Translations under genes and position numbers: made by a program
In this document: positions 8,801-17,972 of the stretch, in pieces
Layout of the letters: each line of letters opens with the position of its first letter
Numbering within the stretch: the first letter of the stretch is position 1
Source: Vreelandella rituensis
GTDB taxonomy: Bacteria > Pseudomonadota > Gammaproteobacteria > Pseudomonadales > Halomonadaceae
Assembly (NCBI RefSeq): GCF_003336665.1
Contig: NZ_QPIJ01000034.1
Location: forward strand, 1-49,344
Direction of reading: 5' to 3'
DNA length: 49,344 nt
Notes under the pieces: model-generated
The model's input: the letters and a program-made list of their open reading frames with translations, nothing else
Told to the model about the DNA's origin: nothing
Databases searched by the model: none

Positions 8801-9641
8801 CGAGAACGAAGAACATCAGCCGGTACGCCAGACACTGGTTAGCGGCTCGCCCGAAGAAGCGGGTACTCTGCACGCCTTCCCCCGCGGGCCGAACCCCGGC
8901 ACCTTCTTGCATGGCGTGCTGGAAACGCTCGCCAACGAAGGCTTTGCCCGCCCCCAGCATGATCCGCGTTTGATCGCCCGCATGAAGCAGCGCTGCACCC
9001 TGCGTGGACGGGAGGCGCACGCCTCGGTGCTGGAAGACGGCATCACCGCCTGGCTCAATACGCCGCTCGCCGCGAAAGGCCACGATGGCCCCATGCTGTC
9101 AGCGTTGTCCCACTACCGCGCTGAGCCGGACTTCTGGTTCGCCACTGCCAATGCGAAGACCCCGGTGCTCGACAAGCTGGTAAGGGAAACGCTTTTTCCC
9201 AACGAAGCACGCCCCACACTGGGCTTCCAACGGCTTAACGGCCTGATGAAGGGCTTTATCGATTTGCTGGCCGAATACAACGGGCAGTATTACGTCATCG
9301 ATTGGAAATCCAATTGGCTGGGGCCCAGCGACAGCGCTTATACCGACGAGGCGCTCACCCACGCTGCGCTAGATAAGCGCTACGACATGCAACTGGCGGT
9401 CTACCTGCTGGCGCTGCACCGTCACCTGCGCCAGACCTTGCCCGATTACGACTATGACCGTCATGTGGGTGGGGCGATGCTGGTGTTTCTGCGCGGCATT
9501 CATGCCCCGACCCGCGGTGTGCTGAAAATCAAGCCACCGCGCGTCTTTATCGAGCGGTTTGACGCCATGATGGCCGGCCAGGACACGGCCACGGTCGCTA
9601 ACGATTCCAAGAATGACGCCAAAAACACGGAGGTTTGCTGA
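5841..9641 (+). CDS. recB: Exodeoxyribonuclease V subunit beta (RecB helicase-nuclease)
   Basis: This 1266-aa protein is the 3'-5' helicase and nuclease subunit of RecBCD, which processes double-strand breaks and degrades foreign linear DNA. The UvrD-type Walker A (EASAGTGKTF) lies at about residues 28-37 and the Walker B (MIDEFQDTD) near 423. Later helicase motifs end with LLYVALTRARHA. The RecB nuclease motif is at the C-terminus: GFIDLL near 1138 and DWKSNW near 1154. GAGGAGA precedes the ATG. The gene is intact although the recC before it is broken, and recD overlaps its stop codon. Confidence 0.95.
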   Translation: MSLSQTPTQPSSRPLALELPLRGSQLIEASAGTGKTFTIALLYVRLVLGHGQPDDDSHPQDNGFHVPLVPPDILVVTFTEAASQELRNRIRARLVQAADAFRQTEPDDGLAQSDPLLAALRDDYPRKTWPHCARRLEVAAEWMDDAAISTIHSWAQRMLKEHAFDSGKLFQQEVVKDLAEMTQQAVFDYWRTRVYPLSEALAAAMMALFDSPFQLHSALRTLLQRRDAILCLNGEPLQPGDLREQLASLTSLREKRAPAEARARDAYSNDADAIHQALRDLRGQLNGSTFRGKNDDATFESWLEELAAWGRGERSLEDASFVPKLAASKFKLNKGATLPDFDLHTALDHWHEVEAALDEQVQDLKPQVLADARAWVSARLAEQLALRAQMGFDDMIQGLANALSGDGGEVLALRLREQFPVAMIDEFQDTDPAQYRIFDAIYRVADNDPASSLILIGDPKQAIYGFRGGDIYTYLKARLATAPRHHTLDTNFRSSEAVVDSVNQLFQQAEKDFPRGAFRFAVEGAASDNPMPFHCVDANGRAESLRLGGEPASVLTAWLVGDEDEPINKDRYLNEAARHCANQIATWLNQAQHGEAGFQHADKPFEPLKASDIAILVRDRKEAAAIREALSARNLASVYLSDRNSVFATAEAQDMWRWLKAMAEPDAVATLRTALVTTTLGLSLHQLDALQQNELDWEATQERFAGYRARWQQRGVLPALRQLMHDYKVPERLLATEQGERRLTNLLHLAEWAQNASDALDGDHALIRVLGEHIEQPSADEQILRLESDARLIQVVTIFKAKGLEYPVVILPFICSFNEINGKWGTPLFHDDNDRPLLELAAKKDQAKASFDAANDERLSEEMRLLYVALTRARHATFVGLAPLKHGNSKTAQLEKSGIGYLLAGGQKLPDLESLKATWETHRKACSGITHSPAVSDNVTYQPPAASQALKSARTPSHRAFTPWWIASYSSLQQKGANAPETPKAEVENEEHQPVRQTLVSGSPEEAGTLHAFPRGPNPGTFLHGVLETLANEGFARPQHDPRLIARMKQRCTLRGREAHASVLEDGITAWLNTPLAAKGHDGPMLSALSHYRAEPDFWFATANAKTPVLDKLVRETLFPNEARPTLGFQRLNGLMKGFIDLLAEYNGQYYVIDWKSNWLGPSDSAYTDEALTHAALDKRYDMQLAVYLLALHRHLRQTLPDYDYDRHVGGAMLVFLRGIHAPTRGVLKIKPPRVFIERFDAMMAGQDTATVANDSKNDAKNTEVC

Positions 9642-11719
9642 TGACGATGATCGCCATTCCCGCACCGGATATTGAACATCTGGCCAGCGACCGCGAAGCG
9701 CTGCTCACCCTGCTTTTTGACTGGGCTCGAGCCGGCTGGATACGCGATTTGGATGCCGCCTTCGCCGATCAGCTCGCCCAGCTGAGCCCCGAGGCGGATA
9801 GCGCCTGCCTGCTCGCAGCAGCGCTCGTCAGCCACCTGGCCGGTCAGGGTCACCTGCTGCTGGATCTCCAGCAATTGCAGACGACACCGCGCGCCTTGAT
9901 TGCCGTACAGCCGCAGGACACCCAGGCCGAACTCGTTACGCCCGAACGCGTCATTACCGCCCTTGCTTCTAGCAACCTCGCCTCCTCCTGGGAGACCGCG
10001 CTAAGCCGCTGGTCTGCCGTGGGCACTGGCGCGGGCAGCGAGCCCCTGGTACTGGTGGGCACGCGGCTGTATCTGCGCCGTTACTGGCGCCACGAGCAGC
10101 GCATTGCTGCTGCCGTCGACGCCCGGGTGGCGCAGACTACCGACTGGCCACCCGCCGATGCCCGGGCGCTGCTTGATTGTTTGTTTTCACCCGACGAGAA
10201 AAATGCCGTTAACGCCCGCTGGCAAAAAATTGCCTGCGCCCTGGGCGCACGCACGCCCTTTGCGGTGATCACCGGGGGGCCCGGCACGGGCAAGACCACC
10301 ACAGTGATTCGTCTTTTGGCGCTGCTGCAGAGTCTCTCGCTTCAAACGGGCCAAGCGACCCTGCGCATTGCCTTGGCTGCTCCTACCGGCAAGGCCGCCG
10401 CTCGCCTGAATGAATCCATCGCAGAACAGGTCGATGCGCTGAGCAAGATCGCGCTCCCCGAAGGCGCTCAGGCGGCGATCCCCAAGGAGGTCAAGACATT
10501 GCACCGGTTGCTGGGTGCAAGACCGACGACACGCCATTTCTACTACCATGCGCGGCGTCCGCTGCCGTTCGACATGGTTGTGGTCGACGAAGCTTCGATG
10601 GTGGATATCGAGATGATGGCTGCCCTGCTGGATGCCTTGCCGCCTCACGCACGCCTGGTACTGCTCGGTGACAAGGATCAGCTGGCGTCCGTCGAGGCGG
10701 GTGCTGTGCTCGGCAACCTGTGTCAGCGTGCCGATGCGGGCCATTACCGGGACGCCACGGCGCGCTGGGTCGAAGCCACCACGGCTTATTCGCTGGCAAG
10801 CGATTACCTGGACGAGGCAGGACGCCCCCTGGATCAGACCGTGGCCAAGCTGCGCCATAGCTTTCGCTTTGAGGGCAACAGCGGCATCGGTCAGCTGGCA
10901 GAGGCAATCAACGCCGGCAATGCACCCGAAGCGCTGGCGATTATCACCGGCAAGCAGTACACCGACTTGGCACGCATCAAGCTGTCGGCCAGCGCGCCCT
11001 ACAAGGCACTCACATCACTCGCGATAGAAGGACGCAAGGATAGCGAGGATGCTCGGGGGCTGCGCCACTACCTGACGGAGGTCCGCCGCCAGGAGCAACG
11101 ACCCGCGGCCACTGCTGGTAAAGACACGTGGGATGCCTGGGCAAAAGCGATCCTCAAGGCACACACGGCCTTTCAGCTGCTGACGCCGCTGCGCCAGGGT
11201 CCTTACGGCGTCAACGCACTCAACGAACGTATCGAGCAGGCGCTGACCCATGAGGGGCTGGTTCAAAAACCTGACGACACTACCCGCTGGTACGAAGGCC
11301 GTCCGGTGCTGGTGACGGGGAATGATTACGGACTGAAACTCATGAACGGCGATATCGGCATCACGCTCTATGCGCCACAGCAGTTTGACTCAGCCACTGA
11401 CGACAGCAGCGTCACCCTGCGTGTCGCCTTTCCCGATGGCAAGGGCGGCATTCGCTGGGTGCTGCCCAGCCGACTTCAGCGGATCGAGACGGTCTACGCC
11501 ATGACGGTGCATAAATCCCAGGGGTCGGAATTTGACCACACGGCACTGGTCATGCCCGATACGCTGTCACCGATTCTCACCCGGGAGCTGATCTACACCG
11601 CGGTTACCCGGGCGAAGAAGACCTTTACGCTGCTCAGTCCCGGCGACGAAACCGAGCAGGGCTTGCTGGCACGCGCCATCGAACGGCGCATCCAGCGCCA
11701 CAGTCAGCTGTTTGCGTGA
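9641..11719 (+). CDS. recD: Exodeoxyribonuclease V subunit alpha (RecD helicase)
   Basis: RecD is the 5'-3' helicase subunit of RecBCD, here 692 aa (E. coli 608). The ATG at 9641 overlaps the recB stop (ATGA), with GGAGGT in front; an in-frame TTG at 9635 is less likely. Walker A (GGPGTGKTT) is near residues 211-219, Walker B (VVDEASMVD) near 315, and the C-terminal helicase motifs TVHKSQGSEFD and TAVTRAKK near 620 and 660. Translational coupling with recB is expected. No lesion is visible. Confidence 0.95.
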   Translation: MTMIAIPAPDIEHLASDREALLTLLFDWARAGWIRDLDAAFADQLAQLSPEADSACLLAAALVSHLAGQGHLLLDLQQLQTTPRALIAVQPQDTQAELVTPERVITALASSNLASSWETALSRWSAVGTGAGSEPLVLVGTRLYLRRYWRHEQRIAAAVDARVAQTTDWPPADARALLDCLFSPDEKNAVNARWQKIACALGARTPFAVITGGPGTGKTTTVIRLLALLQSLSLQTGQATLRIALAAPTGKAAARLNESIAEQVDALSKIALPEGAQAAIPKEVKTLHRLLGARPTTRHFYYHARRPLPFDMVVVDEASMVDIEMMAALLDALPPHARLVLLGDKDQLASVEAGAVLGNLCQRADAGHYRDATARWVEATTAYSLASDYLDEAGRPLDQTVAKLRHSFRFEGNSGIGQLAEAINAGNAPEALAIITGKQYTDLARIKLSASAPYKALTSLAIEGRKDSEDARGLRHYLTEVRRQEQRPAATAGKDTWDAWAKAILKAHTAFQLLTPLRQGPYGVNALNERIEQALTHEGLVQKPDDTTRWYEGRPVLVTGNDYGLKLMNGDIGITLYAPQQFDSATDDSSVTLRVAFPDGKGGIRWVLPSRLQRIETVYAMTVHKSQGSEFDHTALVMPDTLSPILTRELIYTAVTRAKKTFTLLSPGDETEQGLLARAIERRIQRHSQLFA

Positions 11720-11903
11720 TCCATAGGATCGGGTATCGGCAGCTGCTCGGCGTGGAATTCACGTTACACCCAAGGGCAGCCGTACCTGGCCGCTCAGCGA
11801 CGCCGATCACCGCCAGCCAACTGCTGCGTTTGGGCGCTTGTTGAACCCAGGCGCCTTCAGCCATGCGCGGCCCGCCATTACGCCAATGAAGGAGAAGGCT
11901 GTG

Positions 11904-12143
11904 ATGAATGTATTGCAACGCGATATTCAGCGCTGTCCATGCCCAAGCGCCGTGGTCGAGGTCAATTCCATCGTCCCCGACCAACGGGTACGCCTAGACC
12001 AGCTAGAGGGCTGCTTCGCTCATGCCCCGCGCGAGGAGATCTATATCCGCGGCGAGTTTTCCATCCGCCAAGGTAATGCCTGGCGCTGCTACTACAATGC
12101 CGAGATCGGCAGTGCCTCATATAGTGAGGATGTCGAGCGGTGA
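11904..12143 (+). CDS. Unknown 79-aa protein
   Basis: The frame is open from 11838, but GAAGGAGAAGG at 11888-11898 supports a start at the ATG of 11904, giving MNVLQRDIQRCPCPSAVVEV and ending near YYNAEIGSASYSEDVER. No family is recognised. It has a CPC motif and no signal peptide. The next gene starts with GTG inside its stop codon (GTGA overlap), so the two are probably translated together and may act together. Confidence 0.6.
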   Translation: MNVLQRDIQRCPCPSAVVEVNSIVPDQRVRLDQLEGCFAHAPREEIYIRGEFSIRQGNAWRCYYNAEIGSASYSEDVER

Positions 12144-12793
12144 ATCGTCGTTTTCAACCCATGCGCCAGCGGCTCACGGCCTGGCTACGCCAAAAAGGCT
12201 GGATTCGCCAGCGTGGCGACCGCTATGGCAGTTTTGCTTCGCTTGAGCGCCACGAGCCCGACGGTGCCTTTTCGATTGCGTATGCTGACCGTGGCTCGCC
12301 CATCACCATCATGGCGATTCACGGTGGCAAGATTGAACCCGGCACTTCGTCACTGGCCAAGCAAATTGCGGGCGATACGTTCAATTATTATTGTTTCAAT
12401 GGGCAGAAGGCCCGTCATAACTGGGATTTGCACATTACCAGCACGGCCTTCGATGAGCCGGTTGCCATGGCATTAGCCCGACGATCCTCCGTGGTGTTGA
12501 CGCTTCACGGCTGTATGGACAGAGGTGCCATCGCCTATACCGGTGGCGATCACCTCGAACTCTGCCAGCAGCTCGAACGCCAGCTCAACAATGACGGCAT
12601 CGAGAGCCGCCCCCATCCTGTTTTTCATGGCCGCGGGCGTGACAATATCTGCAACCGCGGCCAGCAGGGCGGCGTGCAGCTGGAACTCACCCCGCGGCTA
12701 CGGATCTGCCCGTTTGCGCGTCGAAAGCGGCGTACCTTCGTTAACAGCGTACGGAAAATACTGAGCGACAGTGATAGCCTAGATGGATTGTAA
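12140..12793 (+). CDS. Poly-gamma-glutamate hydrolase-family zinc peptidase
   Basis: The 217-aa protein matches the PghP/DUF867 family (phage-type poly-gamma-glutamate hydrolases): YGSFASLERHE, then HGGKIEPGTS at about 61-70, a WDLHITS motif near 95, and a TLHGCMDRG-type segment near 121. The conserved His and Glu residues are the expected zinc ligands. The family cleaves poly-gamma-glutamate capsule; some members come from phages, others from bacteria. The GTG start overlaps the stop of the 79-aa gene. There is no signal peptide, so a cytoplasmic or lysis-released role is more likely than secretion. Confidence 0.8.
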   Translation: MNRRFQPMRQRLTAWLRQKGWIRQRGDRYGSFASLERHEPDGAFSIAYADRGSPITIMAIHGGKIEPGTSSLAKQIAGDTFNYYCFNGQKARHNWDLHITSTAFDEPVAMALARRSSVVLTLHGCMDRGAIAYTGGDHLELCQQLERQLNNDGIESRPHPVFHGRGRDNICNRGQQGGVQLELTPRLRICPFARRKRRTFVNSVRKILSDSDSLDGL

Positions 12794-12830
12794 TAATTTC
12801 ATCGCCATTCACCCTACAAACGAGGTCGGT

Positions 12831-13733
12831 ATGTCACAGTCAGAGGCGTTTGCGCTGAGTGAAATTCCCCACATCGAGGCCAGTCCCGACGACTACCGGC
12901 TTCTGGAACGCGTTCCGTTAACCAAAGCCGCTGTCACCTTTCCGCTGGCATTACACCCGCCCGTGGGTGACGAACGTCCCTTTGTCGTAGCCGACGTGGA
13001 AACCACCGGGCTGGATACCGAGGCGGACAGCATTATCGAGCTGGGTTTGGTACGCGGTGACTACAGTCCAAGCGCGGGGCGTATCACATCTATCTCTGGC
13101 GCACTCAGCCATTTCGAAGACCCCGGCAAGCCGATCCCCGAGGAGATCACTCGAATCACTGGCATCACGGATGCCGATGTGGCCGGTCAGCGCATAGACG
13201 ACGGTGAGATCGCCACGTGGTTTGAGGGAGACCCCTTGGTCATCGCGCATAATGCCTCTTTTGATCGCCCGATGATGGAGCGACGTTTTGCCTTTATTGC
13301 TGAGCGCGGCTGGGCCTGTACGGCCAACGGTATTCCATGGAAGGAATTGGGCTATGAAGGACGCAAGCTGGAATACCTGCTGCTCAAGCACGGCTTTTTC
13401 TATGGCGGCCACCGCGCAGAAGTGGATTGCTTGGCCACTGCATGGCTGATGCACATCAACCCGGCGGCGTTTACCCAGCTACTGGTCAGTGCGCGCCAAC
13501 GCACCGTGATCATACGCGCCTTTGGCGCTCCCTTTGATGTGAAGGAGGCCTTGAAAGCCAGGGGCTACCGCTGGCACTCGGGTGACAGAGGACCGAATAA
13601 AAGCTGGTGGACCGAAGTGGATGCCAATGCCGTCGAGGAAGAGCAGTCCTTCCTGAATGCCACCTACGCCCGGGGAGCGGAGCAGGCACATTATGAACCT
13701 CAGACGGCCCGCACCCGATTCAAAGGTATATAA
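12831..13733 (+). CDS. DEDDh 3'-5' exonuclease (DnaQ-like)
   Basis: This 300-aa protein has the DnaQ/RNase T exonuclease fold. ExoI is DVETTGLD at about 54-61, ExoII lies around AHNASFDRPM near 138-147, and ExoIII contains HRAEVDC near 193. These supply the four acidic residues and the catalytic His of the DEDDh class. A C-terminal region (about 220-300, with GYRWHSGDRGPNKSWWTEV) resembles a small domain attached to many such proteins. ACGAGG before the ATG at 12831 supports this start over an in-frame ATG at 12783 inside the previous gene. It may act in repair or in defence. Confidence 0.85.
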   Translation: MSQSEAFALSEIPHIEASPDDYRLLERVPLTKAAVTFPLALHPPVGDERPFVVADVETTGLDTEADSIIELGLVRGDYSPSAGRITSISGALSHFEDPGKPIPEEITRITGITDADVAGQRIDDGEIATWFEGDPLVIAHNASFDRPMMERRFAFIAERGWACTANGIPWKELGYEGRKLEYLLLKHGFFYGGHRAEVDCLATAWLMHINPAAFTQLLVSARQRTVIIRAFGAPFDVKEALKARGYRWHSGDRGPNKSWWTEVDANAVEEEQSFLNATYARGAEQAHYEPQTARTRFKGI

Positions 13734-13829
13734 ACTGTACGAAGCAGAATGCCGCTAGCAAGCGGCTCTCTCGGCTGCACGGCTGGAAATGCCAAGTCAA
13801 AAATCCGACGCACACACCAAGGACCTGGT

Positions 13830-15554
13830 ATGGCCATTCACCGCACAGCTTCCTCCGCCCATCACTACTACGACGATCATGCTCCACAGCTATTTGACCA
13901 GTATCACTCGGTGAGCTTTGAGCGTGTTCACGGGGAATGGCTGCATCATCTTCCAGAGCAGCCAGGTCTGGCACTGGATGTCGGTGCGGGCAGCGGGCGC
14001 GATGCCAAGGCACTCACTGAGCGTGGCTGGCAGGTTATTGCCGTCGAACCAGCCGAGCAAATGCGCGTACTAGGGCTGGCGCACACGCAAGGCAGTGACG
14101 TGAATTGGCTAAATGATACCTTGCCGGCTCTTTCACGTGTCCGCCAGCTCTCACAGCGTTTTCAGCTGATATTGGTATCAGCGGTCTGGATGCACCTGGT
14201 CCCTGACGACCAGCAGCGGGCATTAAGAGTGTTGTCATCCCTGCTTGCGCCCGGCGGCCTTCTGGTCATTACCTGCCGTGAAGGGAGAAGCGGTGATGAG
14301 CGTTATTTTCAGCCGGTCAACCTCCCTGCGCTGGATCAATGGGCACAGAACCTGGCCTTGTTGCCGTTACACGCTAGTCAGAATAAGGACCAGCTAGGCC
14401 GAGAGGGCGTGGCCTGGCATTTGCGGGTGTTCAAGCTTCCCGATGATGGTACCGGGGCACTGCCCACCCTGCGACATATCATCGTCAATGACGGTAAGTC
14501 CTCGTCCTACAAACTGGGGTTGCTGCGTGCATTAACACGCTTGGCGGACAGTGCACCGGGTATCGTGATTTCACGGACAGACGAATGGGTGACCGTGCCG
14601 CTGGGTGCCGTGGGGCTTTACTGGATCAAGCTCTATCGTCCGTTGTTGCTGGAACACCAACTCCGTCAGGCGCCGGGAAGCAAAGCCTACGGATTCGCCA
14701 AAGACGACTTTTATGCCTTGAAGTACTTTTCACCGCACGACTTGCGCATTGGAGCGCCGTTTTTCGACCCCCGTGCAGCAGCGACTGTGATGCGGGCAAT
14801 TCGCGATGCAAGCAAGACGATCCTCAAGATGCCTGCCCACTACATCACCTGGCCGGGTAGCCAGCGCCCTATCTTTGACGGTACCGCCCAGGGAATGCGC
14901 ATCCGCGAGCAGCCTGTACGACTCGATAGCCACACACTTTCCGCTTTCGGCACCTTCCGTATTCCTACACCCCTATGGGACTGCATGAGTCGGTATGCTT
15001 GCTGGCTAGAGCCTGCGATTGTGCATGAGTGGGTGCAGTTGATGCAGCGCTATGACGCAGACTATGAGATTGGCCAATTGCACCAGGCACTGCAGTGGCA
15101 GGAAAGCCGACGCGATACACAACAGGTGCGCCAGCTCGTGAAAACGCGCTTGCAAGACACAGCGCCCCTGCCCTGCGTTTGGTCGCACCAGGATTTGCAC
15201 CGCCGTGCCTACGCAGTGGATCACTGCTTTCCCTGGGCACGCTGGAACAACAACGACCTCTGGAACCTGTTGCCCGCTACAGAGAAAGCCAACCGGGCAA
15301 AGTCCGACCGACTGCCTGCCGCTCACGTCATGCAGCAATCGAGACAGAATATCCTGCACTGGTGGGACTACTTGGACCATCAGCAAGGAATCCAACAGCA
15401 ATTCCGCGACGAAGCGAGCGTAGCACTGCCACTCGCCACACGGACCTCATCGCTGGATGAGCTGTTTGAAAGTGCGCTACTGCAGCGCCAGCGGTTGAAA
15501 GCAAATCAACAGCTGGCGGAATGGATGGGCATTCCCCTGCTGTCTCCAACTTGA
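13830..15554 (+). CDS. SAM-dependent methyltransferase fused to an HNH endonuclease
   Basis: Residues about 20-200 form a class I SAM methyltransferase: motif I LDVGAGSGRD at about 49-58, an acidic motif II (VIAVEPAEQ), and LLAPGGLLVIT. It lacks the NPPY-type motif of DNA amino-methyltransferases. Residues about 215-450 are a helical segment (LRHIIVNDGKSSSYKL, VPLGAVGLYWIKLYRPLL) that I associate with HNH-family proteins. A C-terminal HNH motif follows at about 460-500 (YAVDHCFPWARWNNNDLWNL, then KANRAKSDRLP). AAGGA before 13830 favours that start over 13749. It converges on the NERD gene with a 15-bp gap and fits a defence island. The substrate is unknown. Confidence 0.75.
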   Translation: MAIHRTASSAHHYYDDHAPQLFDQYHSVSFERVHGEWLHHLPEQPGLALDVGAGSGRDAKALTERGWQVIAVEPAEQMRVLGLAHTQGSDVNWLNDTLPALSRVRQLSQRFQLILVSAVWMHLVPDDQQRALRVLSSLLAPGGLLVITCREGRSGDERYFQPVNLPALDQWAQNLALLPLHASQNKDQLGREGVAWHLRVFKLPDDGTGALPTLRHIIVNDGKSSSYKLGLLRALTRLADSAPGIVISRTDEWVTVPLGAVGLYWIKLYRPLLLEHQLRQAPGSKAYGFAKDDFYALKYFSPHDLRIGAPFFDPRAAATVMRAIRDASKTILKMPAHYITWPGSQRPIFDGTAQGMRIREQPVRLDSHTLSAFGTFRIPTPLWDCMSRYACWLEPAIVHEWVQLMQRYDADYEIGQLHQALQWQESRRDTQQVRQLVKTRLQDTAPLPCVWSHQDLHRRAYAVDHCFPWARWNNNDLWNLLPATEKANRAKSDRLPAAHVMQQSRQNILHWWDYLDHQQGIQQQFRDEASVALPLATRTSSLDELFESALLQRQRLKANQQLAEWMGIPLLSPT

Positions 15555-15569
15555 CAGAAGAAATCTCCT

Positions 15570-16541
15570 TCACTTTGACGTTTCAATGCACTGCACAGGC
15601 TCGGCTACTGCGGCTTGAAAGAGTACAAATTGATGCTGACACGCCTTGCAAGTGGCCGCATAGGTTGGACCGCGTTTGTTAACGACAACCGAGCGTGAAT
15701 CGCATGCGGGGCAAGGCGGTTTCATCGGTGTATTCTTGCCGCAGCTGCCGCACTTAACGAAATAGCCATACTTGCCATAGCGATCCTCGAGTGCATGATC
15801 TTCACCGCAATGCTTGCACACCAATAGAGGAACAGCAGTTTCCTGTACTGATGTTTCCGGCACCACGACGGGTGCCTTGATCTCGGGCGGCGGGACCGTT
15901 TGTCTCGCTTGGGCATCTTGCGTCAGAAGAAAATCACCAAGGTCAGCAAGCTCCCGTTCGTTGAAACGGGCTCGCCCTTTAAGTGAAGAGAATGTACCCA
16001 GTGAGCCGACCCACTTCTTTACACGTTCAGCCACAAACTCGGATTTCACCGTCACATCCGAAATTTTCGACGGCATGTTTTCCCTGTCCAGAATGGCCGA
16101 ACTTGATACGGCACAGAGCACACGCCATTCGCGTCCACCGACCTGGCCTTGAACACCAAGCAGCTTGCGCACGAACTTTTCGACGTTGGCGCGCAGCAGT
16201 TCTTTGAGCAGTGTCTGCTGCATTTCTGCCTGGCGTACTGGCGATGGCATCCCGCGCCATTCACCGCGATAACTACGCGACCACTCACCTTCTGTGTTGA
16301 CGTTCACCTCACCGTTGATACTCTTGGATTCGATAACGATAAAGCCGAAGGGATAGACAACCAGGTGGTCTATCTGAGCATTCTCGCCGTTATGCGTCAG
16401 GCGTAGATCGTTAAAGATCAGAACTTGCTGTTTGTCGCCAAACTCGCGGCGCAGGTGAAAAGCCACATCTTTTTCTTGCTGATGGCCGTATTGAAGGCGC
16501 TTGTCGCTACCGGTAAAAGTGTCTTTTTCCTTGAGAATCAT
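15570..16541 (-). CDS. NERD-domain nuclease-related protein with zinc-ribbon C-terminus
   Basis: The N-terminal half (about residues 15-130) is a NERD domain, with AQIDHLVVYPFGFIVIESKS giving the acidic-Glu-x-Lys catalytic-type pattern of the PD-(D/E)xK fold. Residues about 235-300 carry four CxxC pairs (CKHC, CGSC, CPAC, CKAC), so two zinc ribbons are expected. The frame is open from 16625, but residues before the ATG at 16541 look non-native and no ribosome binding site supports the longer form. It lies 117 bp downstream of the DUF3883 gene on the same strand. Confidence 0.75.
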   Translation of the reverse strand: MILKEKDTFTGSDKRLQYGHQQEKDVAFHLRREFGDKQQVLIFNDLRLTHNGENAQIDHLVVYPFGFIVIESKSINGEVNVNTEGEWSRSYRGEWRGMPSPVRQAEMQQTLLKELLRANVEKFVRKLLGVQGQVGGREWRVLCAVSSSAILDRENMPSKISDVTVKSEFVAERVKKWVGSLGTFSSLKGRARFNERELADLGDFLLTQDAQARQTVPPPEIKAPVVVPETSVQETAVPLLVCKHCGEDHALEDRYGKYGYFVKCGSCGKNTPMKPPCPACDSRSVVVNKRGPTYAATCKACQHQFVLFQAAVAEPVQCIETSK

Positions 16542-16658
16542 CGATCTAATTTCCCTATTCAATGTCTGGCAGCACCTTTTCTGCTGCCGTATTCTACCGA
16601 AATATACCGCGTAGTTGGCTGACAAATGATCGCCTATGTTGTTGGACAGGGCACACTG

Positions 16659-17972
16659 CTATCCACTGAAACGCGCTTGGTAACTTTGTGGTAACAGCTG
16701 TACGTGGCGCTCGACCGCGCCAGGCAAAATGAACAGCCTTGGTGACGTACCAAAGGTATAAACGCGATATAGCCGGAAGGCTGCTGCGTACTCATTGGAA
16801 AACGACCGCTCGTTTTCGCTAATAAAAAATGGCTGATACTTGCCGGAATGCGTTGCCTTCACCTCTAGAAACCGCTCCTCGTCACGCTGAGCATCGAACG
16901 AGCGGATATCAAAACCGAGCCCGTCACCACGCTTTTGGCTTGACCACTCCACTTCTTTGGCCAAATCCTCGCGTCCTACTGTCGTGAGCCTCTGCTTTTC
17001 CAAGTCGAGAACAAACGCTTCCGCGAGCTGGCCCAGCTCGCGGTTGCGGCGCTCACGCTCGGAAAAGTTGATGTGTCTAGCCAGATAACTCGGCCGCGTC
17101 TCTGCCACGCTTGGCACCCGCTCTGGGGGCTCCGGGTCAAAGACGCTATCCCACGTTACTTGGCTATCTGTTACCGCAGAAGCGGTATCCGCCGCACGGT
17201 TAACGTCGTCCAGCAACGGCTGATGCCCAGCAAGATAAGACAGGACGACTTGCTTTAACTGCCGCTGATAATTAAACGCCGGTTTGTAGCCGGGGATATA
17301 AGGCAATCCCAACTCTAACAACACCGCGCTAACGTTTTGATGCTTGAACTCAATCGAGCCTTCAGAGCGGTTATTGAGTTTGGGCTGCAGCACCCGACGA
17401 TGCTCAGCCTTGGTGTACGCTGCACCCACTAGCTCTCTTTCCAACATGGCTATGTAGTCGCCAACCAGAAACTCACACTCCAACCAGTCCCAGCCACCGC
17501 GCTCAGGGCGCAATATGTTACGCCTGGCCTCTTCATCCAGATTTTGCAAAAGTGAGGTTTTCAACAGCTCTCTCGCCACCCGGTTGCCAAGCAGCTCAAA
17601 CAGCGCGTCATCCAGGTAGGCATAAGCGATATGCGTGTTGAGCACACTTGGCGATGACGCCGTGGATAAGCGCTGATAGCTTTCACGCTGCCCCGGTCGC
17701 ACTTTATGATGCCAAAACCCTTCACTACGCAAATGGAAAAAAGGATGATGCGAATTGGGCTTATTGGCAGCCGATGCCAGTGGTACAAAGCACGCTAAGT
17801 AACATTGCTTGAGCGCATCATCAAAGACAATCCGGTTTTGCGTTATCTCGCCGCTGCCGATCAGCTCGATTACCGCCAGCAGCATGGCTACCTTATGCGG
17901 GCTGCTATTTCCCCTCACCGCATGCAGGCGTAGCGAGGAGAAATGCTTTTCGTAGTCGAGTAGGATCATCAA
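16659..17972 (-). CDS. McrA-N-like and DUF3883 domain protein (restriction-type)
   Basis: The 437-aa protein starts with a domain like the N-terminus of ScoMcrA-type restriction enzymes (FSSLRLHAVRGNSSPHKVAM, then LIGSGEI). It ends at about 325-430 with DUF3883, a nuclease-like fold often found in restriction and helicase systems; the core is visible in GDGLGFDIRSFDAQRDE and ERFLEVKATHSGKYQPFF, with a D..E-x-K pattern. The middle is not recognised. The gene lies between the DUF262 pair and the NERD gene on the same strand. A type IV restriction-like role is inferred. Confidence 0.7.
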   Translation of the reverse strand: MMILLDYEKHFSSLRLHAVRGNSSPHKVAMLLAVIELIGSGEITQNRIVFDDALKQCYLACFVPLASAANKPNSHHPFFHLRSEGFWHHKVRPGQRESYQRLSTASSPSVLNTHIAYAYLDDALFELLGNRVARELLKTSLLQNLDEEARRNILRPERGGWDWLECEFLVGDYIAMLERELVGAAYTKAEHRRVLQPKLNNRSEGSIEFKHQNVSAVLLELGLPYIPGYKPAFNYQRQLKQVVLSYLAGHQPLLDDVNRAADTASAVTDSQVTWDSVFDPEPPERVPSVAETRPSYLARHINFSERERRNRELGQLAEAFVLDLEKQRLTTVGREDLAKEVEWSSQKRGDGLGFDIRSFDAQRDEERFLEVKATHSGKYQPFFISENERSFSNEYAAAFRLYRVYTFGTSPRLFILPGAVERHVQLLPQSYQARFSG

